In this document: piece by piece, positions 32,868 through 40,802 of the stretch | How the letters are laid out: every line of letters begins with the position of its first letter | Numbering within the stretch: position 1 is the first letter of the stretch | The notes under the pieces: model-generated | Told to the model about the DNA's origin: nothing | Database searches by the model: none | The model's input: the letters and a program-made list of their open reading frames with translations, nothing else | From: Hungatella sp. | GTDB taxonomy: Bacteria; Bacillota; Clostridia; Lachnospirales; Lachnospiraceae | Assembly: GCA_022792815.1 (NCBI GenBank) | Contig: JAAWBS010000054.1 | Location: 1 to 64,000 of the forward strand | Direction: 5' to 3' | DNA length: 64,000 nucleotides | Translations under genes and position numbers: made by a program

Positions 32868-33359
32868 GTGAATTTGAAACGTTGTCCCAACGGACATTAT
32901 TACGATGCCGATGAGTGTGGGTTTTGCCCCAAGTGCGAGAGCCAGGGCCTGACTTTGCCTGCAACAGACCGTCAGGAAGCCGAGGTCCCTCAGTCTGAGA
33001 CGCAGGAGAAGCCAGGGCCGGTGGCCGGTTGGCTGGCGTGTATAGAGGGGGAGCCTTACGGCTGTATCTATGAGCTGAAATTCGGAGAAAACCGGATCGG
33101 AGACTCATGGGATGCGGATATCCGGCTGTCCGGGACCCCGAGGCCGGACGGCTGCTGTCAGGCGGTCGTAACCTACGATCAGGAGAGCAGGACATTTACC
33201 GTCAATATAGGGGAGTCCAGGGAACTGTCCTATGTCAACGATCAGGTGATTCTGTTTGACACAGAACTTCACCAGCGGGATGTCATTCAGATTGGAGGAG
33301 TCCGCCTGATGTTCATCCCTCTGTGCGGACCGGATTTCTCATGGAAAGACGAAGAGTAA
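32868..33359 (+). CDS. Zinc-ribbon protein with degenerate FHA domain
   Basis: The protein is 163 residues. The start is GTG 32868 after GAGAGGAGGA, and the first residues MNLKRCPNGHYYDADECGFC mirror the ribbon of the 27825 protein (GHYYD is shared). Residues about 48-155 form an FHA-like domain: VAGWLACIEGEPYGCIYEL, ENRIGDSWDADIRL, YVNDQVIL and DVIQIGGVRLMF. The Arg normally after IG and the Ser-x-x-His pair are absent, so phosphothreonine binding is doubtful. It has the same AGWL domain opening as the 27825 protein and lacks the HT repeats, so the two are probably paralogues. Confidence 0.82.
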   Translation: MNLKRCPNGHYYDADECGFCPKCESQGLTLPATDRQEAEVPQSETQEKPGPVAGWLACIEGEPYGCIYELKFGENRIGDSWDADIRLSGTPRPDGCCQAVVTYDQESRTFTVNIGESRELSYVNDQVILFDTELHQRDVIQIGGVRLMFIPLCGPDFSWKDEE

Positions 33360-33401
33360 CTTGAGTGGGGCCTAATTAAGTGACAGATAAGGAATATAAG
33401 T

Positions 33402-35600
33402 ATGAAAACGCTTTGTTTAGGATGCATGCAGGAGTACGAAGGTGATTTTAACGTCTGTCCCTACTGCGGATACGAGCAGGATGCACCGGCTAAGGAAGCC
33501 TACCACATTATGCCGGGCACCATCATCAAGGATCAGTATATTGTAGGGCGGGTACTGGGATTCGGCGGGTTCGGAATCACCTATATCGGATTTGACATGA
33601 AGCTTCAGCAGAAGGTGGCGATCAAAGAATATTTCCCATCGGAATTTGCCACCCGTATGCCTCATGAGACAGTGGTCAGAGTTTTTGCCGGGGAGAAGAG
33701 AGAACAGTTTGAGGCCGGAATGAAGAAGACTCTGGATGAGGCGAAACGCCTGGCGGAATTTCGTCAGACCCCAGGGATCACCCATATATTTGCCTTCTTT
33801 GAGGAGAACCAGACGGCATACATAGTCATGGAGCTGTTGGAAGGGGAGACATTAAAAGACCGGTTAAAGAGAGAGAAGAAGATCTCCGTGGAGGAAGCGC
33901 TGCCCATCGTGCTGGCAGTGATCAGCGCCTTAAAGGAGGTTCACACCAAAGACATCATCCACAGGGATATCTCACCGGACAACATCTATCTTTTGAGAGA
34001 CGGACAGGTAAAGCTGCTGGATTTCGGTGCGGCCAGACAGGTGACGACCACACACAGCAAATCACTGACCGTGATTTTGAAGCTGGGTTATGCCCCGGTG
34101 GAGCAGTACCAGAGCGGAGGCAATCAGGGACCGTGGACGGATGTGTATTCTCTGGCAGCCACTTTTTACAGGATGATCACCGGGATACGGCCGCCGGAAT
34201 CCCCGGACCGCCGGGTGACAGACACGCTGAAGGAGCCCTCCAAACTTGGAGTCGCCATTGACAAGAATATCGAAAATGCATTGATGAATGCACTGCAGGT
34301 GCGGGTCGGAGACCGAACCAAATCCATGGAAGAATTTGAGAATCAGCTGAATTCTGCCAATGTAAAGCGGGTAACTGCCACCAAAGAGAAAAATGACATG
34401 GGGAAATGGCCTTTCTGGGCGAAAGCCCTGTGTGCGGCTGCCGGAGTGGCTGTGCTGTCTGCCGGGGTTCTGGTGATGACCGGAGTGGTGGACTCTCCTC
34501 TGCCGGTGCTTCCGGTGTTCCAGAAAGGCGAGGGGACTGTGTGGATGCCGAGTCTTGTGAACATGTCCCAGAAATCCGCCCAGGAGAGGCTGGAAGGGAT
34601 GGGGCTTAGCTGTAAGATCGGCGATACTCAGGCCTCTGATACCATCATCGAGGGCTATGTGCTGGGACAGACCGATGAGGCGGGCAATGTGATCTCTCCC
34701 GGTACCGAGGTGAAGGAAGGGGCAGTGATCCAGCTGATCCTAAGCTCCGGAAGCGGGAAGTCCGTCATCCCGGATGTGGTGTGGATGAGCCGGGACAATG
34801 CCATGACCATGCTGGAGGAGAACAGCCTCATCGCCGTGAACACGGTGGAGGACACGGAAAGCTGGGCACCTGAAGGAGTGGTCACAGGGATTACACCGGA
34901 CAAGGATACAGAGGTGGAGCAGAGTGATCTGATCACCCTGAGCATCTCCGCGGGAGGCCGGGACACGGGAAGCGGAGAGACTTCCGTGCCGGATATCACA
35001 GGAGTTCTGGAGGCAGAGGGAATCGACAGGGTGAAAGCCGCCGGACTGTTTTTGGAGAAAGAGGAGCTTTTGTATGATAAGGACACTCCCAAGGGACAGA
35101 TCATCAGCCAGGCTCCTTCAGCAGGACAGAAGGGGAACAAAGGAGACGTCATCAAGGTGAAGGTGAGCCTTGGAGCCAGGCAGATCCGTCTGGTCAGCGT
35201 GGTGAATCAGGAGAGAGACGAGGCAGAGGAGAACTTAAAGTCTTTGGGATTTATGGTGTCTGTGACAGAGGAATACAGTCCATCGGTGGAGGCAGGAAGA
35301 GTCATCTCCCAGAGTGTGCAGCCGGGACTTGTGGATGAGGGGACAGAGGTGGCTTTGGTAATAAGCCTTGGCGAGGAGCCGGAGGAGACATCGCCGGTGG
35401 AGGAGGAGACGACCAGAAGCCGGGATAACGGAAATAACAATAACCGTCCCACTCAGCCCAGGCGCCCAACTAATCCGCCTCAGACTCAGGCGCCGCCTCA
35501 AACTCAGCCGCCCCAGACTCAGCCGCCTCAGACTCAGCCACCCCAGACTCAGCCGCCGACCGACCCCGCAAGGGACCCGATGTTCGACTTGCTGGGCTGA
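33402..35600 (+). CDS. Transmembrane Ser/Thr kinase with four PASTA repeats (PrkC/StkP-like)
   Basis: The protein is 732 residues. A zinc ribbon (CLGC...CPYCG, residues 4-25) precedes a kinase domain with GFGGFGITY loop, VAIKEYFP lysine, HRDISPDN (about 187) and DFGAARQ (about 207). The catalytic-loop Lys is Ser. One membrane segment lies at about 336-357 (ALCAAAGVAVLSAGVLVMTG). Four extracellular PASTA modules follow at about 380-660, with linkers such as GYVLGQTDEAG, GVVTGITPDKDT, GQIISQAPSAGQK and GRVISQSVQPG. In PrkC-type kinases PASTA domains bind cell-wall muropeptides. The C-terminus is a Pro/Gln/Thr tail of repeated QTQPP units, perhaps wall-spanning. The family usually lacks the zinc ribbon, which is the local speciality here. 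Confidence 0.94.
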   Translation: MKTLCLGCMQEYEGDFNVCPYCGYEQDAPAKEAYHIMPGTIIKDQYIVGRVLGFGGFGITYIGFDMKLQQKVAIKEYFPSEFATRMPHETVVRVFAGEKREQFEAGMKKTLDEAKRLAEFRQTPGITHIFAFFEENQTAYIVMELLEGETLKDRLKREKKISVEEALPIVLAVISALKEVHTKDIIHRDISPDNIYLLRDGQVKLLDFGAARQVTTTHSKSLTVILKLGYAPVEQYQSGGNQGPWTDVYSLAATFYRMITGIRPPESPDRRVTDTLKEPSKLGVAIDKNIENALMNALQVRVGDRTKSMEEFENQLNSANVKRVTATKEKNDMGKWPFWAKALCAAAGVAVLSAGVLVMTGVVDSPLPVLPVFQKGEGTVWMPSLVNMSQKSAQERLEGMGLSCKIGDTQASDTIIEGYVLGQTDEAGNVISPGTEVKEGAVIQLILSSGSGKSVIPDVVWMSRDNAMTMLEENSLIAVNTVEDTESWAPEGVVTGITPDKDTEVEQSDLITLSISAGGRDTGSGETSVPDITGVLEAEGIDRVKAAGLFLEKEELLYDKDTPKGQIISQAPSAGQKGNKGDVIKVKVSLGARQIRLVSVVNQERDEAEENLKSLGFMVSVTEEYSPSVEAGRVISQSVQPGLVDEGTEVALVISLGEEPEETSPVEEETTRSRDNGNNNNRPTQPRRPTNPPQTQAPPQTQPPQTQPPQTQPPQTQPPTDPARDPMFDLLG

Positions 35601-35654
35601 TCTTCGGCACCGATTAAGTTTGTAAAAATATTGAATCATATAAGGAGGAGCATC

Positions 35655-36530
35655 ATGAAAAAAGCATTATTGACCATGGGAATTACAGCGATGTTGTCCT
35701 GTGCCGCAGCTATAACGGCGATGGCGGGATGGCAGCAGGAGGGAGACAAGTACCGCTATCAGTTTGACACCGGAAGCTATGCCAGAAGTCAGATGGTGGA
35801 TATCGAAGGTGTCCGCTACGCCTTTGACGAGAGTGCCTATATGGTGGTGGGCTGGTACAAGGAGAACTCCAACTGGTATTATTTTTCTCAGGAAAACGCA
35901 GGAGGTCTGCACACCGGCTGGAGACAGATAGACGGGCAGTGGTATTATCTGGATCCAGGCCAGAACGGCGCTATGCGTGTGTCATGGCTGGATATCGGTT
36001 CCAGCAGATACTATCTCAGACCGGACGGGTCTATGGTGACAGGATCCTTTGACGTAGACGGCTCTGTCTACTTTGCAGAGGCCAGCGGAGTGGTCCGGCG
36101 TAAGACTCAGATCACGGAGAACGGAATCACCATCCGCTATGACGATGACGGCAAAGAGTGGTATAAGAACGCGGAGAATGAGGTCAATCATAAAGGCGGA
36201 GGGGACCTGTGGCTGCCGGTTCTGCCGGGAGAGGCCCTGACAAGACAGAGAGAGTCGATCCAGGAGGATAACCAGTATCTGATCCAGGAACAGAAAGAAC
36301 TGCTGTATGAGGAATATAAGGAAAAGGTACAGAAAGCCTCCTATAAGACCAGAGAGAACAAGAGGATAAAATGGGAAGAGAAAGTGCGGAAAACTCTGGG
36401 AGAAAAGTATTATGTAAGCGAGCAGGAGATTGCAGAGTTTATCGCTGAGGTAAAGTCCAGCAGATATGACAGCGACGACTTCTATAACGATGACGAGGAA
36501 GAGGAAACAGAAGAATATTATTGGGATTAA
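35655..36530 (+). CDS. Secreted cell-wall-binding repeat protein with C-terminal coiled coil
   Basis: The protein is 291 residues. ATG 35655 follows AAGGAGGAG. The signal peptide is residues 1-24 (ending ITAMA). Five or more cell-wall-binding repeats span about 25-160 (VVGWYKENSNWYYFS, TGWRQIDGQWYYLDP, SWLDIGSSRYYLRPDG). Residues about 195-270 are charged and helical (EEYKEKVQKASYKTRENKR), ending in an acidic, Tyr-rich tail. It is the only protein of this operon that is fully exported with no zinc ribbon. It directly follows the PASTA kinase, so it may be a wall-side partner of it. Confidence 0.82.
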   Translation: MKKALLTMGITAMLSCAAAITAMAGWQQEGDKYRYQFDTGSYARSQMVDIEGVRYAFDESAYMVVGWYKENSNWYYFSQENAGGLHTGWRQIDGQWYYLDPGQNGAMRVSWLDIGSSRYYLRPDGSMVTGSFDVDGSVYFAEASGVVRRKTQITENGITIRYDDDGKEWYKNAENEVNHKGGGDLWLPVLPGEALTRQRESIQEDNQYLIQEQKELLYEEYKEKVQKASYKTRENKRIKWEEKVRKTLGEKYYVSEQEIAEFIAEVKSSRYDSDDFYNDDEEEETEEYYWD

Positions 36531-36533
36531 TAA

Positions 36534-36610
36534 TGACATGATGTCGGGGTCAAAAGGCGTGTATGACATGCCTGCATGTCAAAGCACCTTTTGACCCCAC
36601 CATCATGTCA
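36534..36610. repeat. 77-bp imperfect palindrome in the operon
   Basis: TGACATGATG...GGGGTCAAAAGG...TGACATGC on the left is mirrored by GCATGTCA...CCTTTTGACCCC...CATCATGTCA on the right. Nearly the whole gap between the genes at 35655 and 36631 is one hairpin. There is no T-run after it, so it does not look like a normal terminator. It could be a REP-like repeat, an RNA processing or stabilising stem, or the relic of a small inverted-repeat element. No second copy is in the window. Confidence 0.85.
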
Positions 36611-36630
36611 CAGAGAAAAGAGGGTGAGAC

Positions 36631-37116
36631 ATGTTCTGCACAAATTGTGGAAGTCAATTAAGTGATGGGCTGAAGTTTTGTATCTATTGCGGGACACCGC
36701 TGTTTGAGGCTGACCCGGCGGCAAATTCTGCTGGTCCGGCTCCGGTGTTCCCGGGTTCCGCCGTGGCGGAACCGGCGATCCCTGCCCAGGAGGAGACGAA
36801 GAAAAAAGGGCTTCTTGTGTTGGTGGATGCAAAGGACAGCAATAAGTTTTACGGCTGCGGCCTGGATCACGCCGTGATCCTGGGTCGGGAGGCAGGCGGA
36901 TGTGATATGGTGATCCAGGGAGACAAGTCGGTGTCCAGAAAACACTGCCGGTTTTACCGTCAAGACAATTCCTGTTATGTTGAGGATTTGAATTCTGTAA
37001 ATCACACCTATTTAAACGGTGCCATAGTGGAAGGATCTCGAGAGATTCACGTGGGAGATCACCTGAAATTTGGGATGGTAGAAGTCGTGGTGGCAGAATG
37101 TGAATTGGGCAGTTGA
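36631..37116 (+). CDS. Zinc-ribbon protein with canonical FHA domain
   Basis: The protein is 161 residues. The N-terminal ribbon MFCTNCGSQLSDGLKFCIYCG is followed by a Pro/Ala linker (about 28-52) and an FHA domain at about 58-158. Unlike the other two FHA-like proteins, the phosphothreonine pocket is intact: VILGRE (Gly-Arg), DKSVSRKHCRF (Ser-Arg and His) and NSVNHTYLNG (Asn). It is therefore the likely phosphothreonine reader of this operon, possibly of the acidic HT repeats in the 27825 protein or of kinase autophosphorylation sites. The ATG follows GAGGGTGAG just after the 77-bp palindrome. Confidence 0.92.
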   Translation: MFCTNCGSQLSDGLKFCIYCGTPLFEADPAANSAGPAPVFPGSAVAEPAIPAQEETKKKGLLVLVDAKDSNKFYGCGLDHAVILGREAGGCDMVIQGDKSVSRKHCRFYRQDNSCYVEDLNSVNHTYLNGAIVEGSREIHVGDHLKFGMVEVVVAECELGS

Positions 37117-37170
37117 TTACCGGCGAGATGTTTTGGTATGCATAAGCCGTCTGTTAGAGGAGGAGAGCAT

Positions 37171-38121
37171 ATGTTTTGTCCAAAGTGTGGAAACGAGGTA
37201 AAGCCGGGAGCGAAATTCTGCGCCAAATGCGGCGCTCCCCAGGAGGCGCCTTCTGTTTCGGGACAGACAAGCCAGGAAAGCGGAAGCCGTCAGCCGGTGA
37301 GTCAGGGATCTGCAAAGCCCGGTCCGGTCCGGACGAATCCAAGCCCTGAGCCGGTGAAGCCAAACAAAAAGAAGGGAAAAGGTCTTCTGGTCGCATTGCT
37401 GATCCTGCTGATTTTGGCGGGTCTGGGCGCCGGAGGTTTCGCTGCGTACAGGCTGGGGGTATTTGATAGTCTTTTGTATCCGACTTCCAGAGAGTCAAGT
37501 GTTGATCCGGATGATGAGGACAACAAGAAGAAAGACTCAGACGAGGAGGAAGACTCAGAAGAGGAAGGCGACGAAGAAACCTCGGATGAGAAAGAGGAAA
37601 AAGACAAGAAGGAAGAGACCGAGCCGAAGGAAGAGGAAAGCGGCAAGGAGGAAGAGACCGAGTCAAAGGACGAGGAGGAGACCGGCACAAGGGAGACGAC
37701 AGAGGCGGAGAAGATCAAACTGTCAGAGCTTTTGAGCGGAACGGAGACGGCACCGTCTGAGGCTGAGACTTCACCGGCAGCAGAGGCAGCCCCGCCGGCC
37801 GATCCAGCGATGCCTTCTGCCCCGGAGGGATCTGTGCCGGCAGAAAGCGCCGGCGATTATGTGATTCCGGACAGCTCAACCAGAAGGATCGCAGCTGCAG
37901 ACCTGGAGGGGCTGACCAAGGATCAGCTGAAGATCGCCCGCAACGAGATTTATGCGAGACACGGAAGGAAGTTTGACAGCGAGGTACTGCAGTTTTATTT
38001 TAATTCCAAGCCCTGGTATCAGGGGACGATCGAGGCGTCGGCGTTCAGCGAGGATCTGCTGAGTCAGGTAGAGAAAGATAATATCAAACTGATTAAGGCA
38101 AAAGAGGAATCTATGCCATAA
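37171..38121 (+). CDS. Zinc-ribbon, single-pass membrane protein with YARHG domain
   Basis: The protein is 316 residues. ATG 37171 follows AGAGGAGGAG. A ribbon (MFCPKCGNEVKPGAKFCAKCG), a Pro-rich linker and one membrane segment (about 71-93, GLLVALLILLILAGLGAGGF) are followed by an outside Lys/Glu-rich stretch of about 80 residues. A C-terminal YARHG domain lies at about 245-313 (LTKDQLKIARNEIYARHGRKF, YFNSKPWYQG). YARHG is a small extracellular domain of unknown function found on wall or membrane proteins of this group. The topology is ribbon inside, YARHG outside, as in the kinases. Confidence 0.92.
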   Translation: MFCPKCGNEVKPGAKFCAKCGAPQEAPSVSGQTSQESGSRQPVSQGSAKPGPVRTNPSPEPVKPNKKKGKGLLVALLILLILAGLGAGGFAAYRLGVFDSLLYPTSRESSVDPDDEDNKKKDSDEEEDSEEEGDEETSDEKEEKDKKEETEPKEEESGKEEETESKDEEETGTRETTEAEKIKLSELLSGTETAPSEAETSPAAEAAPPADPAMPSAPEGSVPAESAGDYVIPDSSTRRIAAADLEGLTKDQLKIARNEIYARHGRKFDSEVLQFYFNSKPWYQGTIEASAFSEDLLSQVEKDNIKLIKAKEESMP

Positions 38122-38156
38122 TCTGTGGATAGAGATACATGAGGAGGAAAAAGCGA

Positions 38157-40184
38157 ATGAAATGTCCTAAATGTGGAGCAGAGATGATGGATGGAGCCGT
38201 GTTCTGCGGAGATTGCGGAGCCAGAATGGATGGGGGCGGGGCCCAGGTTTCCGCCGCACCTGTCACGGAAAGCCCGGCAGTGGAGTACGATGAGACAGAG
38301 GCCGACACCTCCGGAGCAGTGGAGGCAGCCGGAGCGGTTCAGGAAGGAAGTGTCTTCTGCCCCAACTGCGGCAAGCGTCTGGCTGCGGACGATGTGTTCT
38401 GCGACGAGTGCGGATATCAGTTAAACGGTGACAGCAGCATATCAGGCGGCAATGCCGGCGGCGGTACTGACACCGGCGGGAAGAAGGCGGATCTGAAAAA
38501 GATCCTGATTCCTGTGGGAGCCGTGGCGGCTGTGGCCGTGGTGGTGGGACTGGGGTCCATGGTGTTCTCTAAGCTTGGCAGCCTTGGCAGTGGTTCCGAC
38601 AAGGTTTCCAGCAAGCTGATCTATGTCAAGGATGACGCTCTGATGATGGCAGATCTGAAGAAAAAGAAGGCGACACCGGTGGAGATCACCGACAGTTATA
38701 CCAAGAAGGGTGAATATGTGCGCAAGGGAGTGACAGGCTACAATACCAATCTGATCAGCGAGGATGGGAAGTATCTCTACTACATGGAAGACAGAGATTC
38801 CGACAAATATGATCTGTACCAGGCCAAGATGTCCAAGCCGTCCGAAGGCACAAAAATTGATTCCAAAGTCAGCAGCCACAGACTTTTGAAAGACGGCACC
38901 GTTCTCTACAGGAAGAGTGGGGATCTCTACCGCTACAGCGGCAAGAAATCTGAGAGAATCATCAAGGATGTGGAAAGCTATTTCCTGGATGAGGATCAGA
39001 AGTACATCTGCTGGACCGAACTGGATGATGGCGAGATTACCTACTATCTCCAGGATCTTGCCCAGAAAAAGGATAAGGTAACGCTGGAAGACGACGTGGA
39101 TGACTTTAAATATAAGAGTGATTTCTCTGCTTTCTATGTGCAGAAAGGCGATACCGTGTCTGTCATCGACCGAGAGGGAAACAAGGAGAAGATCGCCAAG
39201 GATGTGGACAGCATCCGTTCTTTTAACAGGGACAGCGGCAGGTTCTTTTATGTCAAGGAAAATCCCCAAGAGATCCCTTACGGAGATTTTCTTGACAACG
39301 ACAATAAAGAGATGAGTGAAAGTGATCAAGAACGTTTCAAAGAGGAAGAATATACCTTTGAGATAAAAGAGCTGTATCTCTATGACGGAAAAAGTGAGCA
39401 GCTGATCACAGACCGCCTTATGAGTACTTATGAGTATTCCCTGACAGAGAAGGATCAGTTTTTCCTGTATCGGGAATATCCCAATCTGGAGGAATTGGAG
39501 GTCGCCTGGTCTGATGTGCAGAAAGTAGGAATGGAATCTGCTATTCAGGAGGCCCTTGTGGAGATAGGGCCTATGGTACTGGCCACGGATGCGAAGAATA
39601 AGACTGCGGTGACTTTGGAGGAAGATGTGTTCATCAGGAATAGCGCATATGGGGAAGAAGACGGAAAGCTGTACTGCTATACTACGGATGAGGACTATGA
39701 GGACGGTATGATCCAGGTGATGGCGATCAAAGGCTCAAAGGCAGGAACGCTGGAGGAATTTGATTCCGACGTTGAGGATCTTCATCAGCTTCTGCCGGTT
39801 AAGGGCGGTCTGTACTACGTGAAAGATTACGAGGACGAAGGCGGAGATCTGTGCTTTAACGGAAAAGTGATCTTGTCGGATGTGTTAACCGTCAGAAGAC
39901 TTGGAGAGACGCAGAAACTTATTGTTGCCTCTGATTATGACATGGATGAGAGCAGCTATGAAGTAAGCATATGGAACGGCAAGAAAAAGAATTTGATGTC
40001 AGAAGAGGTCAATGAGCTGGAGTATGCGGATAACGGCTCGGCGATATTTTTGGTGGAATATAACTACTCCCGAGGAGAGGGAGAGCTGGTATTCTTTGAC
40101 GGGAAGGAAGCACGGACCATCGATGACGATGTGACAAGTTTCTTCGCCAGAAAAGGCAGCAGTATCGGAAACCTCGGGTATTAA
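38157..40184 (+). CDS. Double-zinc-ribbon membrane protein with large beta-rich ectodomain
   Basis: The protein is 675 residues. ATG 38157 follows GAGGAGG. There are two ribbons (MKCPKCGAEMMDGAVFCGDCG, and CPNCGKRL...CDECGYQ at about 68-90), a Gly linker and a membrane segment at about 114-136 (ILIPVGAVAAVAVVVGLG). The outside part of about 530 residues has short recurring strands ending in charged turns (KLIYVKDDALMMADLKKKK, DGKYLYYMEDRDSDKYDLY, KDGTVLYRKSGDLYRYSG). This is the look of a WD40/TolB-like beta propeller. I recognise no catalytic motif. It could be a sensor or scaffold of the signalling complex. Confidence 0.8.
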   Translation: MKCPKCGAEMMDGAVFCGDCGARMDGGGAQVSAAPVTESPAVEYDETEADTSGAVEAAGAVQEGSVFCPNCGKRLAADDVFCDECGYQLNGDSSISGGNAGGGTDTGGKKADLKKILIPVGAVAAVAVVVGLGSMVFSKLGSLGSGSDKVSSKLIYVKDDALMMADLKKKKATPVEITDSYTKKGEYVRKGVTGYNTNLISEDGKYLYYMEDRDSDKYDLYQAKMSKPSEGTKIDSKVSSHRLLKDGTVLYRKSGDLYRYSGKKSERIIKDVESYFLDEDQKYICWTELDDGEITYYLQDLAQKKDKVTLEDDVDDFKYKSDFSAFYVQKGDTVSVIDREGNKEKIAKDVDSIRSFNRDSGRFFYVKENPQEIPYGDFLDNDNKEMSESDQERFKEEEYTFEIKELYLYDGKSEQLITDRLMSTYEYSLTEKDQFFLYREYPNLEELEVAWSDVQKVGMESAIQEALVEIGPMVLATDAKNKTAVTLEEDVFIRNSAYGEEDGKLYCYTTDEDYEDGMIQVMAIKGSKAGTLEEFDSDVEDLHQLLPVKGGLYYVKDYEDEGGDLCFNGKVILSDVLTVRRLGETQKLIVASDYDMDESSYEVSIWNGKKKNLMSEEVNELEYADNGSAIFLVEYNYSRGEGELVFFDGKEARTIDDDVTSFFARKGSSIGNLGY

Positions 40185-40214
40185 TTCACATCAGAAAAAG
40201 GAGAGAAAGAGATC

Positions 40215-40649
40215 ATGGCACTGGATTTGAAACAGGGGATATCAAAGCAGATAACAAAGATTAACATGAAGACCTCTTCCTTCCTGGAAGAGAATAAGAT
40301 CAAAACCTATATCGCCACACTGGAAAACGACATCCATGAGCTGAAGCTGAAGGCCGGTGACTTGGGATATGCCATGTGGGCAGACGGTAAGTTTGATGTG
40401 GCCCAGCTGGCGCCGCTGTACACGGAGATCGCCGCCAAGCAGCAGCAGATCAAGGAGCAGGAACAGGAGATGAAGGAGCTGGCTATCAAGAATCAGCAGG
40501 TGTTGGGGCAGTCGTCGGCACCAGCTGTTTCAGCGCCGCCTGCGGCTTCGCAGTCGGCACCGGCAGGTACCATTTTCTGCTCCAAGTGTGGGGAGGCCTG
40601 TGGGCCTGGGGTGAATTTCTGTAAGAAGTGCGGAAATAAGCTGAGATAA
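40215..40649 (+). CDS. Small coiled-coil protein with C-terminal zinc ribbon
   Basis: The protein is 144 residues with no signal or membrane segment. Residues about 15-95 are strongly helical (ENKIKTYIATLENDIHELKL, AAKQQQIKEQEQEMKELA) and should form a coiled coil. A Ser/Ala/Pro linker leads to FCSKCGEACGPGVNFCKKCG at the C-terminus. It is the only member of the set with the ribbon at the end. It is a plausible cytoplasmic scaffold. It is the last gene before the terminator at 40661. Confidence 0.82.
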   Translation: MALDLKQGISKQITKINMKTSSFLEENKIKTYIATLENDIHELKLKAGDLGYAMWADGKFDVAQLAPLYTEIAAKQQQIKEQEQEMKELAIKNQQVLGQSSAPAVSAPPAASQSAPAGTIFCSKCGEACGPGVNFCKKCGNKLR

Positions 40650-40660
40650 TCGAATCACTC

Positions 40661-40696
40661 AAAAAGGACTCCCGGGAATCAGGGAGTCCTTTTTTG
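40661..40696 (+). terminator. Strong intrinsic terminator ending the phosphosignalling operon
   Basis: AAAAAGGACTCCC pairs perfectly with GGGAGTCCTTTTT (13 bp) around an 8-nt loop, with a further T. It starts 11 bp after the stop at 40649 and separates the operon from the toxin gene's own promoter. Confidence 0.93.
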
Positions 40697-40735
40697 AAGT
40701 ACTCCGGCTGCAGAGGAAGGAAAATTCGCCATAAA

Positions 40736-40764
40736 TTGACAAACCTCCCCCAGATGTCTATAAT
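40736..40764 (+). promoter_or_regulatory. Perfect-consensus sigma-A promoter of the TNT-domain toxin gene
   Basis: TTGACA (40736-40741), a 17-bp spacer and TATAAT (40759-40764). Transcription would start near 40771, about 30 nt before the ATG at 40803. Both hexamers are identical to those of the promoter at 26995, which suggests constitutive, similar-strength expression of the two units. Confidence 0.88.
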
Positions 40765-40802
40765 GAAAATCATATTATAGACAGACAGGGGAGGAGTAGG
40801 AG

